Shown here: positions 47,165 through 58,140 of the stretch, piece after piece
Position numbering within the stretch: the first letter of the stretch is position 1
Layout of the letters: each line of letters opens with the position of its first letter
Source of the DNA: Muscardinus avellanarius
Lineage: Eukaryota > Chordata > Mammalia > Rodentia > Gliridae
Length of the DNA stretch: 64,000 nt
NCBI GenBank assembly: GCA_963383645.1
Contig: OY726560.1
Location: 70,747,399 to 70,811,398, forward strand
Reading direction: 5' to 3'
Notes under the pieces: model-generated
The model's database searches: none
Told to the model about the DNA's origin: nothing
What the model saw: the letters and a program-made list of their open reading frames with translations, nothing else
Made by a program: the position numbers and the translations under genes

Positions 47165-48065
47165 GGGCCCAGCGAGGCTGGCATTGGAGCCTGCCATGAG
47201 GCAAGGCCGGTGCTGGGGCCTCCGAGGCCGGGATCAGAGCCTGCCGAGGGGTTAGGCCGGTGCTGGGGCCAGTGAGGCCGGCATCGGAGCCTGCTGTGAG
47301 GCAAGGCCAATTCTGGGGCCTCCGAGGCCAGGATAAGAGCCAGCCGAGGGGTTAGGCCGGTGCCGGGGCCAATGGCCAGCATCAGAGCCTGCCGTTAGGC
47401 AAGGCTGCAACTGGGGCCTCCAAGGCTGGGATTGGAACCTGCCAAGGGGTTAGGCTGATGCCAGGGCCAGCGGCCAGCATCGAAGCCTGCCGTGAGGCAA
47501 GGCTGGTGCTGGGGCCTCTGAGGCCGGGATCTGAGCCTGCCGAGGGGCCAATAGCTGGCATTGGAGCCTTCCGTGAGGCAAGGCTGCTACTGAGGCCTCC
47601 AAGGCCGGATTGGAACCTGCCGAGGGGTTCGGGGCTGGGGTCAATGAGGCTGTCATCGGAGCCTGCCATGAGGCAAGGCTGGTGCTAGGGCCTCTAAGGC
47701 TGGGATCGGAGCCTGCTGAGGGGTTAGGCCGATGCTGGGGCCAATTGCCGGCATCGGAGCCTGACAGGAGGCAAGGCCGCTACTGGGGCCTCTGAGGCTG
47801 GGATCGGAGCCTGCTGAGGGGTTAGGCCGGTGCTGGGGCCAGTGAGGCCGGGATCGGAGCCTGCTGTGAGGCAAGGCTGGTGCTGGGGTCTCTGAGGCTG
47901 GGATCGGAGCCTGCCGAGGGCTTAGGCTGGTGTGGGGGCCAGCGAGACCAGAATTGGGGCCTCCCATGAGGCAAGGCCACTGCTTGAGTCAGCAAGGTCT
48001 GGATCAGTCCACTGGGTAGCCAGGCCACTACTGGGGCCGTCAAGAGTGGAATCGGTACTTGCAAC
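47165..48065 (+). repeat. GC-rich VNTR, about 18 half-units of about 50 bp
   Basis: Two alternating half-units share GGCCGGTGCTGGGGCC and ATCGGAGCCTGCCG. Type a ends TGAGGCAA and type b ends AGGGGTTA, giving a dimer of about 100 bp. Copies are diverged by substitutions and small indels. Confidence 0.93.
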
Positions 48066-48462
48066 GTGGCATGTACAGAGAAATATCACAGAAAATATAA
48101 ATCAGATGCTTCCCCTAATCAGCAATAACTAGGAGGAAAGCGGCAACAGGAAGAGGTTGAGCTATAGAAAGGGCCCTATAGTGAAGCAACTAATGTGACC
48201 AATCAGAGGGTATGTGATGCTGGAGGACGGAGCCTCTTTAAAATGCAGGAGGTACATAAACAAATGTATCAAAGTAAATCACCAAAGAAGCGTGGGATGG
48301 AGGGAGGGGGAGGGAATGGGATAGGGGCTGGAGGAGGGCTAATTGGATGATGTGTGCTTGTATATCCTCTCAAGTCTTGTACTCCAATGTGATTGATATA
48401 TGACTACAATGCACCAATTAAAAAAATAAATAAATTTATTAAAAAAAAAAAGCTAGAACTTC

Positions 48463-48984
48463 CCCTGGGAAGCTAGGTAAACCTGAAACAAGTGCCCTGG
48501 GTGCATTCAGAGAATTTACCAAGCAGAAACTGACTGCCAATGCCCCTGCACAAGGCTCTGGAACCTCCCTTTGCTGATCCCCTTCCCATTGTTCTCCCAT
48601 TTCCTCTCTCTTTGATGACAACTCATCAATTAACTGCCTAAGAGGAGCCTCTGTGAAAAGAAGCCACCAAATGCATTGGCAACAATGGGTAACACCAAAA
48701 ATAACAAGGGAGAAGGGTCAGGGCTGCCTTTAGGCTTCCTGAGCACCCTAAAACACTCAGCATAGTTGGGGCTGGGGCTGGGGTGGTGAGTGGGTCCCTG
48801 AACATCCACTACAAGTGTTACTTGATCTTCTCTCTCAGATATGAGTTGTGTTCCTGTTTGCTGGGGAAAATGTTTGAAATGTATGTGAACATTTTTTTTT
48901 TCTTTGAGAAAAGACAAAACTGGGTAAAAATGTTTATGCTAAACAATGGAAGCTTCCATTTTTGAGTTGCAAGAATTTTTTTAT
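48463..48984. other. unique stretch
   Basis: Right flank of the retroposon; nothing recognised. Confidence 0.45.
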
Positions 48985-49170
48985 AGTTTTTGCTTTTGCT
49001 TATAAATTATTTTAAACATATGCCAAAGTAGAGAGTATGATACAGTGGACCCTTAGGTACCTACCACTCAGCTTTAACAATGACTAACTCATAACCAATC
49101 TATTTTAATTTATCCCTCCACCCATTCTCCATCCTATTTTAATTTGAAACCAATTCTAGATGCTAAATGT
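48985..49170 (-). mobile_element. antisense L1M 3' fragment
   Basis: TACCTACCACTCAGCTTTAA, ATGACTAACTCATAACCAAT. Confidence 0.5.
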
Positions 49171-49207
49171 GTTAATCTGCAAATATTTGAAAAAAGTAAA
49201 AAAAATG

Positions 49208-49470
49208 TTTTTTGAGGTACTGAGGGTGGAACCCAGGGGCATTCTACTTCTTCTGAGCTACATCCCTAGCCCTATTTTTTATTATTTATTTTGAAACAGG
49301 ATCTCACTGAGTTGCAAAGGGCCTTGCTAAGAAGCTGAGGCTGCCTGCTAACTCTGATCCTCCTGTCTCAGCCTCCCAAATGCTGGGGTTACAAGTGTGC
49401 ACCACCATGCCCGGCAAAAAAAACCCAACAACAACAACAACAACAAAACAAAACAAAACAAAACAAAACC
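49208..49470 (-). mobile_element. dimeric SINE followed by (CAA)n(CAAAA)n
   Basis: SINE 49208-49415, then CAACAACAAC and CAAAACAAAA to 49470. Confidence 0.88.
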
Positions 49471-49524
49471 CTAGATTTTTCACTTCTTTTACTTTCTCTG
49501 TTGTTTTGTTTTGTTTTGTTTTCA

Positions 49525-50417
49525 GTGAGATCAGAATTGCCAAGTCAGGTCTCTAGGCTCAACATTATGGTAAATCCTTAGGTATTTAAACGGATGGCTT
49601 GTTAATGACATGAGCAACCAGAGTTGCTATTAGCTCTTGATTTATGAAGCCACATGTTCAGCTTGTGTGACGGATGTCATTAACATCAGGCGTGGCGGGC
49701 TCATTCATCTGTCTCTGCCCAGCGCTCTCCAGTCATGAAAGCACTCAACAGATGGGGGATTTCATGGACACAAATGGAATTGTTTATCCTCTGATTGTTC
49801 CCATGTCAGCAATCAAACTAAATCCATTGCCCACCAATAAAAAGATCAGCCTGCTGCCAGTTCAGCTGTGAAAGGAGCCAAAGCTATGTTGAAGGGATTT
49901 AGAGTTTTAGAGGGGATAAAAATGTAATAAGAAGCCACATAAAAATTAAGATCCCAGAGAAAATTTTGAGTCTTTCATTCTAAAGCTGAAGGTCTTAAGG
50001 GATTTAAAAGGGAAGGCCTACTAATTCAATATTTTCTTTAGCATAAAATATACTCGAGACCTCTGGTATAAATATTGCATATATTTTTTTTTTTTACTGT
50101 GGGTTGATGGCTTTATTATATCATTTCAAAAAATTTCAAGAATTCAAATTGGCCTTTGAAGAAGGAGGAAATGTCAAATTTGTAATGGAAAAGCTGCTAA
50201 GATGTTAATGGTGTTACCACTGGGAGAAAGTTTTTCTTTGTGTGAATAAGTAGTTGTCTGTTCTTTATAAAGTTGTTCCTCAGTGGCTCCACTCATGGGT
50301 TCGCTATACGTTGATCTGTGAAAGGCTGATATCTATGGATTCTCCAGGCTGACCTCAGCATGCCCACGGGTCAGGGGCCAGGACTTTAAAAAAAGCAAAT
50401 TCTAATATACTTCTTGC
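49525..50417. other. unique stretch
   Basis: Contains the 49773-49843 partner of the duplicated segment; otherwise nothing recognised. Confidence 0.45.
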
Positions 50418-50833
50418 AGCCAGGCGTGGTGGCGCACGCTTGTAATCCCAGCATTCAGGAGGCTGAGACCAGAGGATCGCGGTTCGCGGGCAGCCTCAGC
50501 TACTTAGTGAGGCCCTCCGCAACTCAGTGAGACCCTGTTTCAAAATAAAGAATAAAAATATAGGGCAGGGGGTGTAGCTTGGAGGATGAATGCCCCTGGG
50601 TTCCATCCCCAGACCCACATAAAATAAAATAAAATACTTCTTGCTTAGCCGGGTATGGTAGTGCATGTTGTAATCTCAGCATTTGGGAGGCTGAGACAGG
50701 AGGATTGTGGTTTGCAGATAGCCTTAGCTACTTAGTGAGGCCTTTTGCAACTGAGGCCCTGTTTCAAAATGAAGAATAAAAAATAGGACTGGAGTTGTAG
50801 CTTGGAGGTAGAATGCCTTTGGGTTCCATCCCC

Positions 50834-50889
<56 letters not shown>
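50418..50889 (+). mobile_element. two same-strand dimeric SINEs
   Basis: 50418-50638 ends in (AAAAT)n. 50645-50838 ends in (CA)n (50838-50889). Confidence 0.9.
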
Positions 50890-50891
<2 letters not shown>

Positions 50892-51697
50892 TCTTGCTTT
50901 TTGCCAGACTGCTTTTAAATCAGGACATGACGGGGAAAGGTTGTTGGTTCTGCCTTTCATTCATTAGAGCTAAGGGCATGGGGCATACAGGCTTCCTATT
51001 TATTCTTAACCTTTTTATTAAAAAAGCTTGAGACTTTGGCCCATGAAAAATTGAGAGAAATTAGACCAGTTTCATTCTTTTCTATTCTATTCTTCATATA
51101 CATGTTGATGACTCTCACTGTATTTGCCAGATATTGTGCTAGATGACAAGGACCTGCAAGGATCAAGACAAGATCTTTTACCTCTTGTTAACAACAGTAA
51201 TCTTCCTAATGGACGACAGATAGATAAGGACATAAATGATTGCCCACAGGATAAGTAGAGACACACAGAGGATGTCATGAGAATCCAGAGGAGGCTTCAG
51301 TAGGGCTCCTTGACTCTCAAGGGAGAAGGATGATGGGGAGATGGCAGGGCTGAGGGCTGGGAGATGAGCAGGAGGTTGTATAGTGGCTAGAAAGGGCATT
51401 TCAGATGCAGGATATAGCCTGACCCACACTATGAAGGCCTGAGACAGCTCCAAAGTGTAAGGAAGGCTAAGGAGGCCAGTGAACTATAGTCGATAGAAGA
51501 TAGGAGGCTGGGCAGAGAGACAGGTCACAGTTAGCATGGACCTGACTGTCTGATATGGGGCGTATGCCTTCTCCTGAAGGCCATGAGAAACCTCCAAGAG
51601 ATTTTAATTGAGAAGCCATGGTCAGCAATTTGTGTTTTATCAAAACAATTTTGGATGCAGGTAGGGAATGAATTGCAGGCTGTTAAGAAATGAAGGC
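50890..51697. other. mostly old, unclassified sequence
   Basis: 51290-51660 resembles the old repeat seen at 42030 (GGAAGGCTAAGGAGGCCAGT, GAAGGCCATGAGAAACCTCC). No exon seen. Confidence 0.35.
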
Positions 51698-52124
51698 AGA
51701 GCTGAGCGTGGTGGCACACGCTTGTAATCCCAGCATTCGGGAGGCTGAGACAGGAGGATCGCGGTTCGCGGACAGCCTCAGCTACTTAGTGAGGCCCTCT
51801 GCAACTCAGTGAGAACCTGTTTCAAAAAAAGAATAAAAAACAGGACAGGGGGTGTAGCTCGGAGGTCTGAATGCCCCTGGGTTCCATCCCAGACAGACCC
51901 GGAAAAAAAAAAATGGAGGCAGGAAGCAGGCACAGTGCCAAGTGCCTGAAATCCTAGTACTTGGGAGGCTAAGATAGGAGGATTACTGGTTCAAGGCCAG
52001 CCTCAGCAACTTAGCAAGATCCTGTTTCAAAAATAAAAAAAATAAGGGCTGGCTGGGGATGTAACTTAGAGGTAGAATGTTCCTAGTTTCAACACTCATG
52101 CAAAAAAAAAAAAAAAAAAAAAAA
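51698..52124 (+). mobile_element. two same-strand dimeric SINEs
   Basis: 51698-51914 is CpG-rich and near consensus. 51922-52124 is diverged with a long A-tail. Confidence 0.9.
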
Positions 52125-52194
52125 GGACAGGAAAAACATTAGGAGTTATTGTAGCAATTTAGGCAAGAAGTGTGTCTGAAACAAGGGGTATACA

Positions 52195-52215
52195 GGTGTG
52201 TGTTTGCGTGTGTGT

Positions 52216-52254
<39 letters not shown>
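52195..52254. repeat. (TG)n microsatellite
   Basis: Interrupted TG run. Confidence 0.95.
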
Positions 52255-52256
<2 letters not shown>

Positions 52257-52324
52257 GTGTAAAGAGAAAGGTGTATATAATGCATAAGGCTGTTGTAATA
52301 ACAACACTAATGACTGCATAAAGT

Positions 52325-52690
52325 GTTAGAACAGATCTTGTATAACCTACACTCAGTGTTAACTCCTAGCCCGGTTAACACCCATTCCCTTCATTTCTGG
52401 GGCCTAGGAAGTCCAACATCAAGGTCCAGCTGTTTACTTCCTGTGAGGGCTCTCCACCTGCTTGGCAGGTGGCCAGCTTCTTGCTGTGTGTTCATGGAGC
52501 AGAAAGGGAGAATTCCGGTCAATTCATCTCTTTTTAAGGGCACTAACCCCATCATGGAGACCCTACCTCATGACTTTGTCAAAACCTCCTCAAAGGCCTC
52601 ACCTCCAGCACCAAAACATTAGGGGTCAGAATGCAATGTATAAACTTGGGGGAAGCACAGGCATGCATCCCATAGCAGGGACTGGGTAAA
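52325..52690 (-). mobile_element. antisense MaLR LTR
   Basis: CCTAGGAAGTCCAACATCAA, AAGGGCACTAACCCCATCAT, CTCAAAGGCCTCACCTCCAG. Confidence 0.65.
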
Positions 52691-52986
52691 CCCCAGGGTC
52701 ACAGCGTGGCAGGATGGGGAAACAGGAAGAGGAGGAGAGGAGAGGAAGACTAGGGACGGGCATGTGGGGATGATGGGAAGAGGTGAGCATCCTCCACAAA
52801 GTCTCCTGGAGTCTGTGCCCTGGGAGAAAACTTTCTGAGGACAAGACTCTGTGAAAGGAGAAGGGAGCTCAGTATTAGAGGTTGTGAGATGAGGGTTTGG
52901 GGAAGAGGGAGCTCACAGGTGCCTTGCGTGGCAGCTGCAGCTGAGCCTGACTGTTCTGCAGCTCTGTGGGGGACAGTTTGCTCTTC

Positions 52987-53154
52987 TTTCTGGATGACTG
53001 GCACCTGCCATCTTTTCAGTCTTGCCATTCTGTGATACGGCGGTCCCCTTCTTTATATTTGATGGTCGTCTTTCCGGATGACTGGCACCTGCCATCTTTT
53101 CGGTCTGGCCATCCTGTGATACAGCGGTCCCCTTCTTTATATTTGATGGTCGTC
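52987..53154. repeat. tandem duplication, 2 x 84 bp (about 94% identical)
   Basis: Units 52987-53070 and 53071-53154 (TTTC.GGATGACTGGCACC...GATGGTCGTC) differ at about five positions. Confidence 0.96.
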
Positions 53155-53359
53155 AGTCACTGTTGCCCAGCACAAGTGTGCAACTGCTCAGGGCCTGGAG
53201 GCAGGTGGGGGGTTGGTGCAAGGAATTCTTTGTACTTTTAGAAAATAGAAAGTATTTTCTACGAGAAGAAAGTCCTTTCTACATGTTCCAGTCAGCATTC
53301 TTGCAGCTATAATCTAAAAACTTCATCACTTCAATTAGAGGAAAGAAGATTTTTTTTTT

Positions 53360-53700
53360 TTTTTTTTAGGGTTTCGGGTTCAGTCCAAGTGAAGCCAGGG
53401 ACCAGGAATCTCAGGGCATGGCGCCAGGAAGGGGAGAGAGAAGAACACACAGGCTCTGCTCACCCAGGGAGGCTGGAAGCAGGAGAGAGAGCAGGGGAGG
53501 AGGAAGCATCTCTATGCTCCCCAAGGCCACAGCCCAAGGGCCACCTCCTCCAGCCACACCCTGCTGGCTACCAGGTACCACTTACAATGAATTTACCCAC
53601 TTCTGGGGTCACAATCCTCATTATTCAGTTATATCAACCCTGAATATTAACAAATGAGCTCTTTAGGGGACATTTTATATCTATTACACTACATAAGGGT
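53360..53700 (-). mobile_element. possible antisense LTR
   Basis: CCACCTCCTCCAGCCACACC and GAGCTCTTTAGGGGACATTT resemble antisense MaLR-type sequence. Weak. Confidence 0.35.
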
Positions 53701-54039
53701 TAGACAAACATTAGATCTGTTCCAGAAACCAGAATAATGGCTTCTTTCCTTCCTCCTTTCTCCTTCCTTTCTTCTTCCTTCCTTCCTTCCACTTAACTAT
53801 TTAGTCAGCAAATATTGGCGTGGCAGCTCATTCAACTGTGGCTGCCGCTTCTTTGGAATCAAGCTGGCTGTTGGGACTTGTTCCCTCTGATGGATTATGG
53901 GCCCCTGAGGGAGGGACTGGGCCTTATTCATCTCAGCCTGGAACCTGGCACCGCAGTTGGCGCTGGCTGATTGTCACAGCAGGATCTGTGTCTGAGGCCA
54001 GATCACTTGCTACCACTTGGTGGCAGAGCGACTGTGGTC

Positions 54040-54190
54040 ATGCTCTAGGACCTCTCCACGGCTTGACTTTATCAGCCACAGAATGGGGATAACAGCCACG
54101 CCTGCCTTATTAGGATGTTTTAAGCATTAAATGACAAAAATGAAAAATACTTATAGTGCTTAGCACATAAGAGCTAGGCACATTATCAAC
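54040..54190 (+). mobile_element. MIR
   Basis: ACAGAATGGGGATAACAGCC, GTGCTTAGCACATAAGAGC. Confidence 0.7.
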
Positions 54191-54285
54191 ACATACAACA
54201 TACAGACATACTATCAACATTAGGATTATGATAAATGTTATCAAACTAACACCCTAGGACCTATCTGACAGGGCTGATTCCACCC

Positions 54286-54948
54286 CCCACCCCCACCCCA
54301 GTGGTGCTAGGGGCTGAAGTCAGGGGCATTCTACCTCTGAGCTACACCCCGAGTCCTTTTTATTTTTTATTTTGAAACAGGTTCTAAGTTACAGAGGCCT
54401 CACTGCTTTGCTGAGGCTGGTCTCAAACCTGCGATCCTCCTGTTTCAGCCTCCATGCCCAGAGAAGGCTGATTTTGGATACATTTGGGCAAGGCATTTTA
54501 CACCTCCCCCCCCCCCCCCAGTGTTAGTGATAGAACCCAGGGGCATTCTACCTCTGAGCTACACTCTCCATCCTTTTTTTTTTTTTTTTTTTTTGTAGTA
54601 CTGGGGATGGAATCCAGGGGCATTCTACCTCTGAGCTACACCTCCAGCCCTATTTTTTAGTCTTTTTATTTTTTGAACAGGGTCTCACTAAGTTGCGAAG
54701 GGCCTCGCTAAGTAGCTGAGGCTGTCCATGAACCGCAATCCTCTTGTCTTAGCCTCCTGAATGCTGGGATTATAAGTGAGTGCCAACACACCTGGCTCCA
54801 GCCCTATTTTTTATCTTTATTTTGAAAAAGGGTCTCAATGAGTTGCAGAGGGCCTCACTAAGTAGCTGAGGCAATTCACAAACCATGATCCTCCTGTCTT
54901 AGCCTCCCAAATGCTGGTATTATAAGTGTGCACCACCACGCCCGGCTG
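54286..54948 (-). mobile_element. SINE cluster with nesting
   Basis: 54286-54475 is one antisense copy. An ID half (54516-54570) and B1 half (54798-54948) are separated by a full antisense SINE (54592-54797). Confidence 0.8.
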
Positions 54949-54974
54949 GCATTTTACTTCTGAGAGTCTCTGTT

Positions 54975-55183
54975 TTTAAAAGGTTTAAAACCTGACATGG
55001 TGGCTCATGCTTGTAATCCCAACAGAGACTAGAGGATCGTGGTTGGCAGTAAGCCTCAGCTATATAGCGAGGCCCTTGGCAACTCAGTGAGACTCTATTT
55101 CAAAAAAATAAAAAGATTAAACAATAGGGCTGGGATGGAGCTCAAAGGTACAATGCCCCTGGGTTCTATCCCCAGTACTGCAA

Positions 55184-55218
<35 letters not shown>

Positions 55219-55220
55219 AT
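54975..55220 (+). mobile_element. dimeric SINE with (AAAT)n tail
   Basis: AACCTGACATGGTGGCTCAT head with a small deletion after AATCCCAA; tail 55183-55220. Confidence 0.87.
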
Positions 55221-56281
55221 GGCTTACCCATCAAAGAGAACTGCATGGCACCTAAATAGCACTATAATGGAAATGTCCCTTGATTATAAAAATAAGCTAA
55301 CTTTAGTAAACTACCTAAGCATAAATATCAGGGGGTAATAAAAGCTACTATTTTGTTATATTTATAAAAGATGATACAAATTCCTTAACTTGGCAAAGAA
55401 CATCTACAAAAGTTGTATCACTAACATTACAGTTAATGGGAAAGACTGACTAGATTGGCGGAAAGGCACTGGTATCTGTCCTTATCACTCTTACTCAACA
55501 TAGCATTAGAATATTATGCCAGTGCAGTAAGGCAAGAAAAGGAATTAAAGGCATACAAGTTGGAAATGAAGAAATAAGACTTCCCCTATTCACAGATGAC
55601 ATGATTGTGTATGTAGAAAATCACAAAGAATCAGCAATGAAATTTCTAGGATTAATAAGTAAGTACTGCAAGGTTTCAAGATAGAAAATCGACATACAAA
55701 TAATCACATTTCTGTACACTAACAATGGAAACAAAAATAAAAACACCATAGTATTTGCATTTGTTCCCAAGAAAATTAAATACTCAGATATAAATGCAAT
55801 AAAATATAAAAGAAGCTGATGAAATCAATTAAAGAAGACCTAAATGAATGGAGAGATATACTATGTTGTGGATCAGAAGACTCAACATATTAAAGATGTC
55901 AATTCTCCCCAAATTATGTTATCAAATCCCAGCAAGGTATTTTGTCGATATAAATAAGCTTATTCTAAAATTTTACTGGCAAGTGCAGGACCTAGAACAC
56001 CTACAATTTTGAAAACTAAAGATAAATAGAAGGAACCACTATCTCCAATATTAAGGTTTACTATTCAGCTATAGTAATAGAAATAGTGTGGTATTTGCAG
56101 AGAGAATCAATAGAACCATGAATCAACAGAAACAAATAGAGAGCATGGAAGTTCTCTATTTATGCCCAATTATTGCTCCCAAAATATGCCCTATTGAGTT
56201 TTGACAAAAACAAAAACCTTTAATAGAGAAAAGATTGTCTTTTCAATAAATGGCGCTGGAAACATCTACAAGTGCACATGT

Positions 56282-56325
<44 letters not shown>

Positions 56326-56539
56326 ACACCTACACAGAGAACTTCAACCTAAGTCTCATATCTTATACAAAAATTGATTAAAAACTGAGTCACAGACTTA
56401 ACATGTGAAACAAACTTTTAGAAAAAAAACACAGATAAAGTTTTAGAGATTTATGGCTAGGTGGAATTCTTTGACTTGACCTAAAAAATATGATGAATAA
56501 AAAAAAAGTGACAAAATTGGCCTCATCAAATGAAGAACT

Positions 56540-56768
56540 TTTAAGACAAGCATGGTGGAGTTTGTAAATCCCAGCATGTGGGAGGCTGAGACAGGAGGAT
56601 CGCGGTTTGAGGACAGCCCCAGCGACTTAGTGAGGCCATTTGCAACTCATTGAGACCCTGTTTCAAAATAAAGAATAAAAAATTGGGCTGTGGGTGTAAC
56701 TCAGAGGTAGAATACCCCTGGGTCTCATCCCCAGTACTGAAAAAAAAAAAAGAAAAAGAAAAAGAAAC
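56540..56768 (+). mobile_element. dimeric SINE inside L1
   Basis: AGACAAGCATGGTGGAGTTT to CATCCCCAGTACTG, A-rich tail. Confidence 0.87.
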
Positions 56769-56886
56769 TTTTGCTGTGTGAAAGAGCCTGTAAGAGAGTC
56801 CGTGAAGCATATTTTATAAAACTGAAGAGTAAAGAAAAACCAAAAAATTCAACTAGAAAATGGGAGAAAGACATGAACAGACATTT

Positions 56887-57295
56887 TGTCGTGCGCAGTG
56901 ACGACTCTTACACGATCTTCCTCAAGCAGTTTTATTACCCCAGGTTCTTGTACAGTTCCCGTTCCTCTTTAATGCTCTCTCAACGCCCTCTCAGGTAAAA
57001 ACAACATCAGTCTTCTATCCTCTCCCTCATCACTTCACCAACCCTCTTAGCTCCTTCTCCTTTCTCCCCGCTAGGGCATGCGCGCTTTTTAACCTTCTCC
57101 CGGGCGGGCAGGTGGTAGCACGAGGCGCTGCGTCACTAATCATCCGTAAGGCGCCTGATAGGGCTCACTGCGCAGGCTCAGGGCACCGCCAGCCTCGTGA
57201 GCCTCGTGACTTGGCTGCAAGCCCAGGCGCCATCTTGAGTCCACGCTGGCAACAAGCCTGGGTGCCACCTCGGTCCTGCCGAGTGGGCCCCGACA
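56887..57295 (-). mobile_element. class-II ERV (IAP-like) solo LTR, intact
   Basis: 409 bp, TG...CA ends, exact 6-bp target duplication ACATTT at 56881-56886 and 57296-57301. Read on the minus strand: TGTCGGGGCC start, AAGATGGCGCC, a TTAAAAAGCGCGCATGC promoter-like element, AATAAAACTGC polyadenylation signal, then GTCACTGCGCACGACA end. It lies inside L1 sequence that becomes continuous when it is removed. No internal viral genes are present. Confidence 0.85.
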
Positions 57296-57669
57296 ACATT
57301 TCACTGCAGAAGGGATACAGATGGCAATCGGGACATGGAAAGATGTTCGGTATCATAAACTACTACATAAATATGAAATGCACAATACGAACTTGTTCAA
57401 AGCCTACCAGATTGACTAAAATATAAAATACTTTTTTAATATTCAATGCATGGCGTAGAGTTCACACTGACCTCTAGTAAATGTTGCCAAAGCCCTTATG
57501 GTGTCCAGGTGCACAGCAAAAAATCTTCCGGAGGCTTCTGACTAGAGGAGCAACTTAGAGCCTCGGGAGGAGTCTTGATGGAGTGGCTCACTCACGCCCC
57601 TCCCAGTGCAACACTCCTTTACTCACAGGCCTTATGTCTTATAGAAAAGAACATTTGTTAAAAAATAAA

Positions 57670-57879
57670 AATAGGCCGGGCATGGTGGCGCACGCTTGTA
57701 ATCCCCACGCTTGGGAGGCAGAGACAGGAGGATCGGGCAGGTTCGAAGCCAGCCACATGCGCGCTGGCTTAGGAGACCCTGTTTCCAAATAAAAATGTAA
57801 AAATAGGTCTGGGAGTGTAGCCCGGAGGTAGAAGGGCTTCCAGGAACCCCAGTACCACCAAAATAATAATAATAATAAC

Positions 57880-57913
<34 letters not shown>

Positions 57914-58140
57914 AAAGAACTGGGCATGATGGCATATGCTTGTAATACCAGCATTTGGGAGGCTGAGACAGAAGGATCGTGGTTCATGGACAGCCTCAGC
58001 TACTACTTAGTGAGGCCCTTTGCAACTCAGTGAGATCCTGTGTCAAAATAAAGAATAAAAATAGGGCTGGGGGTGTAGCTCGGAGGTGGAATGCCTCTGG
58101 GTTTAATCCCTAGCACTGCAAAAATAAAAATAAATATAAA
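57670..58140 (+). mobile_element. two same-strand dimeric SINEs
   Basis: 57670-57860 is the 'CTTCCAGGAACC' subfamily with an (AAT)n tail (57861-57908). 57912-58140 is a standard copy. Confidence 0.9.

Larger units (their letters stand above)
46299..48452 (+). mobile_element. composite VNTR retroposon (SVA-like architecture)
   Basis: Target-site duplication CTAGAACTTC at 46289-46298 and 48453-48462. In order: an inverted VNTR piece (46301-46430), about 550 bp of non-repetitive sequence with an internal pyrimidine run (46895-46931), GC-rich leader with two imperfect repeats (about 47006-47053 and 47122-47171), VNTR (47165-48065), a 3' module with CCAAT (48199-48203) and TTTAAAA (48237-48243), an L1-like 3' end, and A-rich tail (48418-48451). 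No coding capacity is credible. An L1-mobilised nonautonomous element is the best reading. A rearranged L1 with a monomeric 5'UTR is the alternative. Confidence 0.72.
55222..57430 (+). mobile_element. L1 ORF2 fragment with later insertions
   Basis: RT-to-C-terminal region of ORF2 (TTCACAGATGACATGATTGT = FTDDMI-type motif near 55590; AGAAAATCACAAAGAATCAG). Interrupted by (CA)n (56284-56330), a SINE (56540-56768) and the solo LTR. Many stops. The last 230 bp (57430-57660) is unassigned. Confidence 0.8.

Noticed and set aside
46878..48064. Series of 60-110-codon frames with repeated GLTP/ASMP-like peptides
   Set aside because: GC-rich VNTR units are stop-poor. Frames shift between units and no frame spans the array, so it is not a repeat protein.
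47165..48065. Regularly spaced repeats resembling a CRISPR array
   Set aside because: Units are contiguous and diverged with no unique spacers, and the host is a mammal.
55222..57430. Possible active L1 ORF2
   Set aside because: Many stops, insertions and no ORF1 or 5'UTR.
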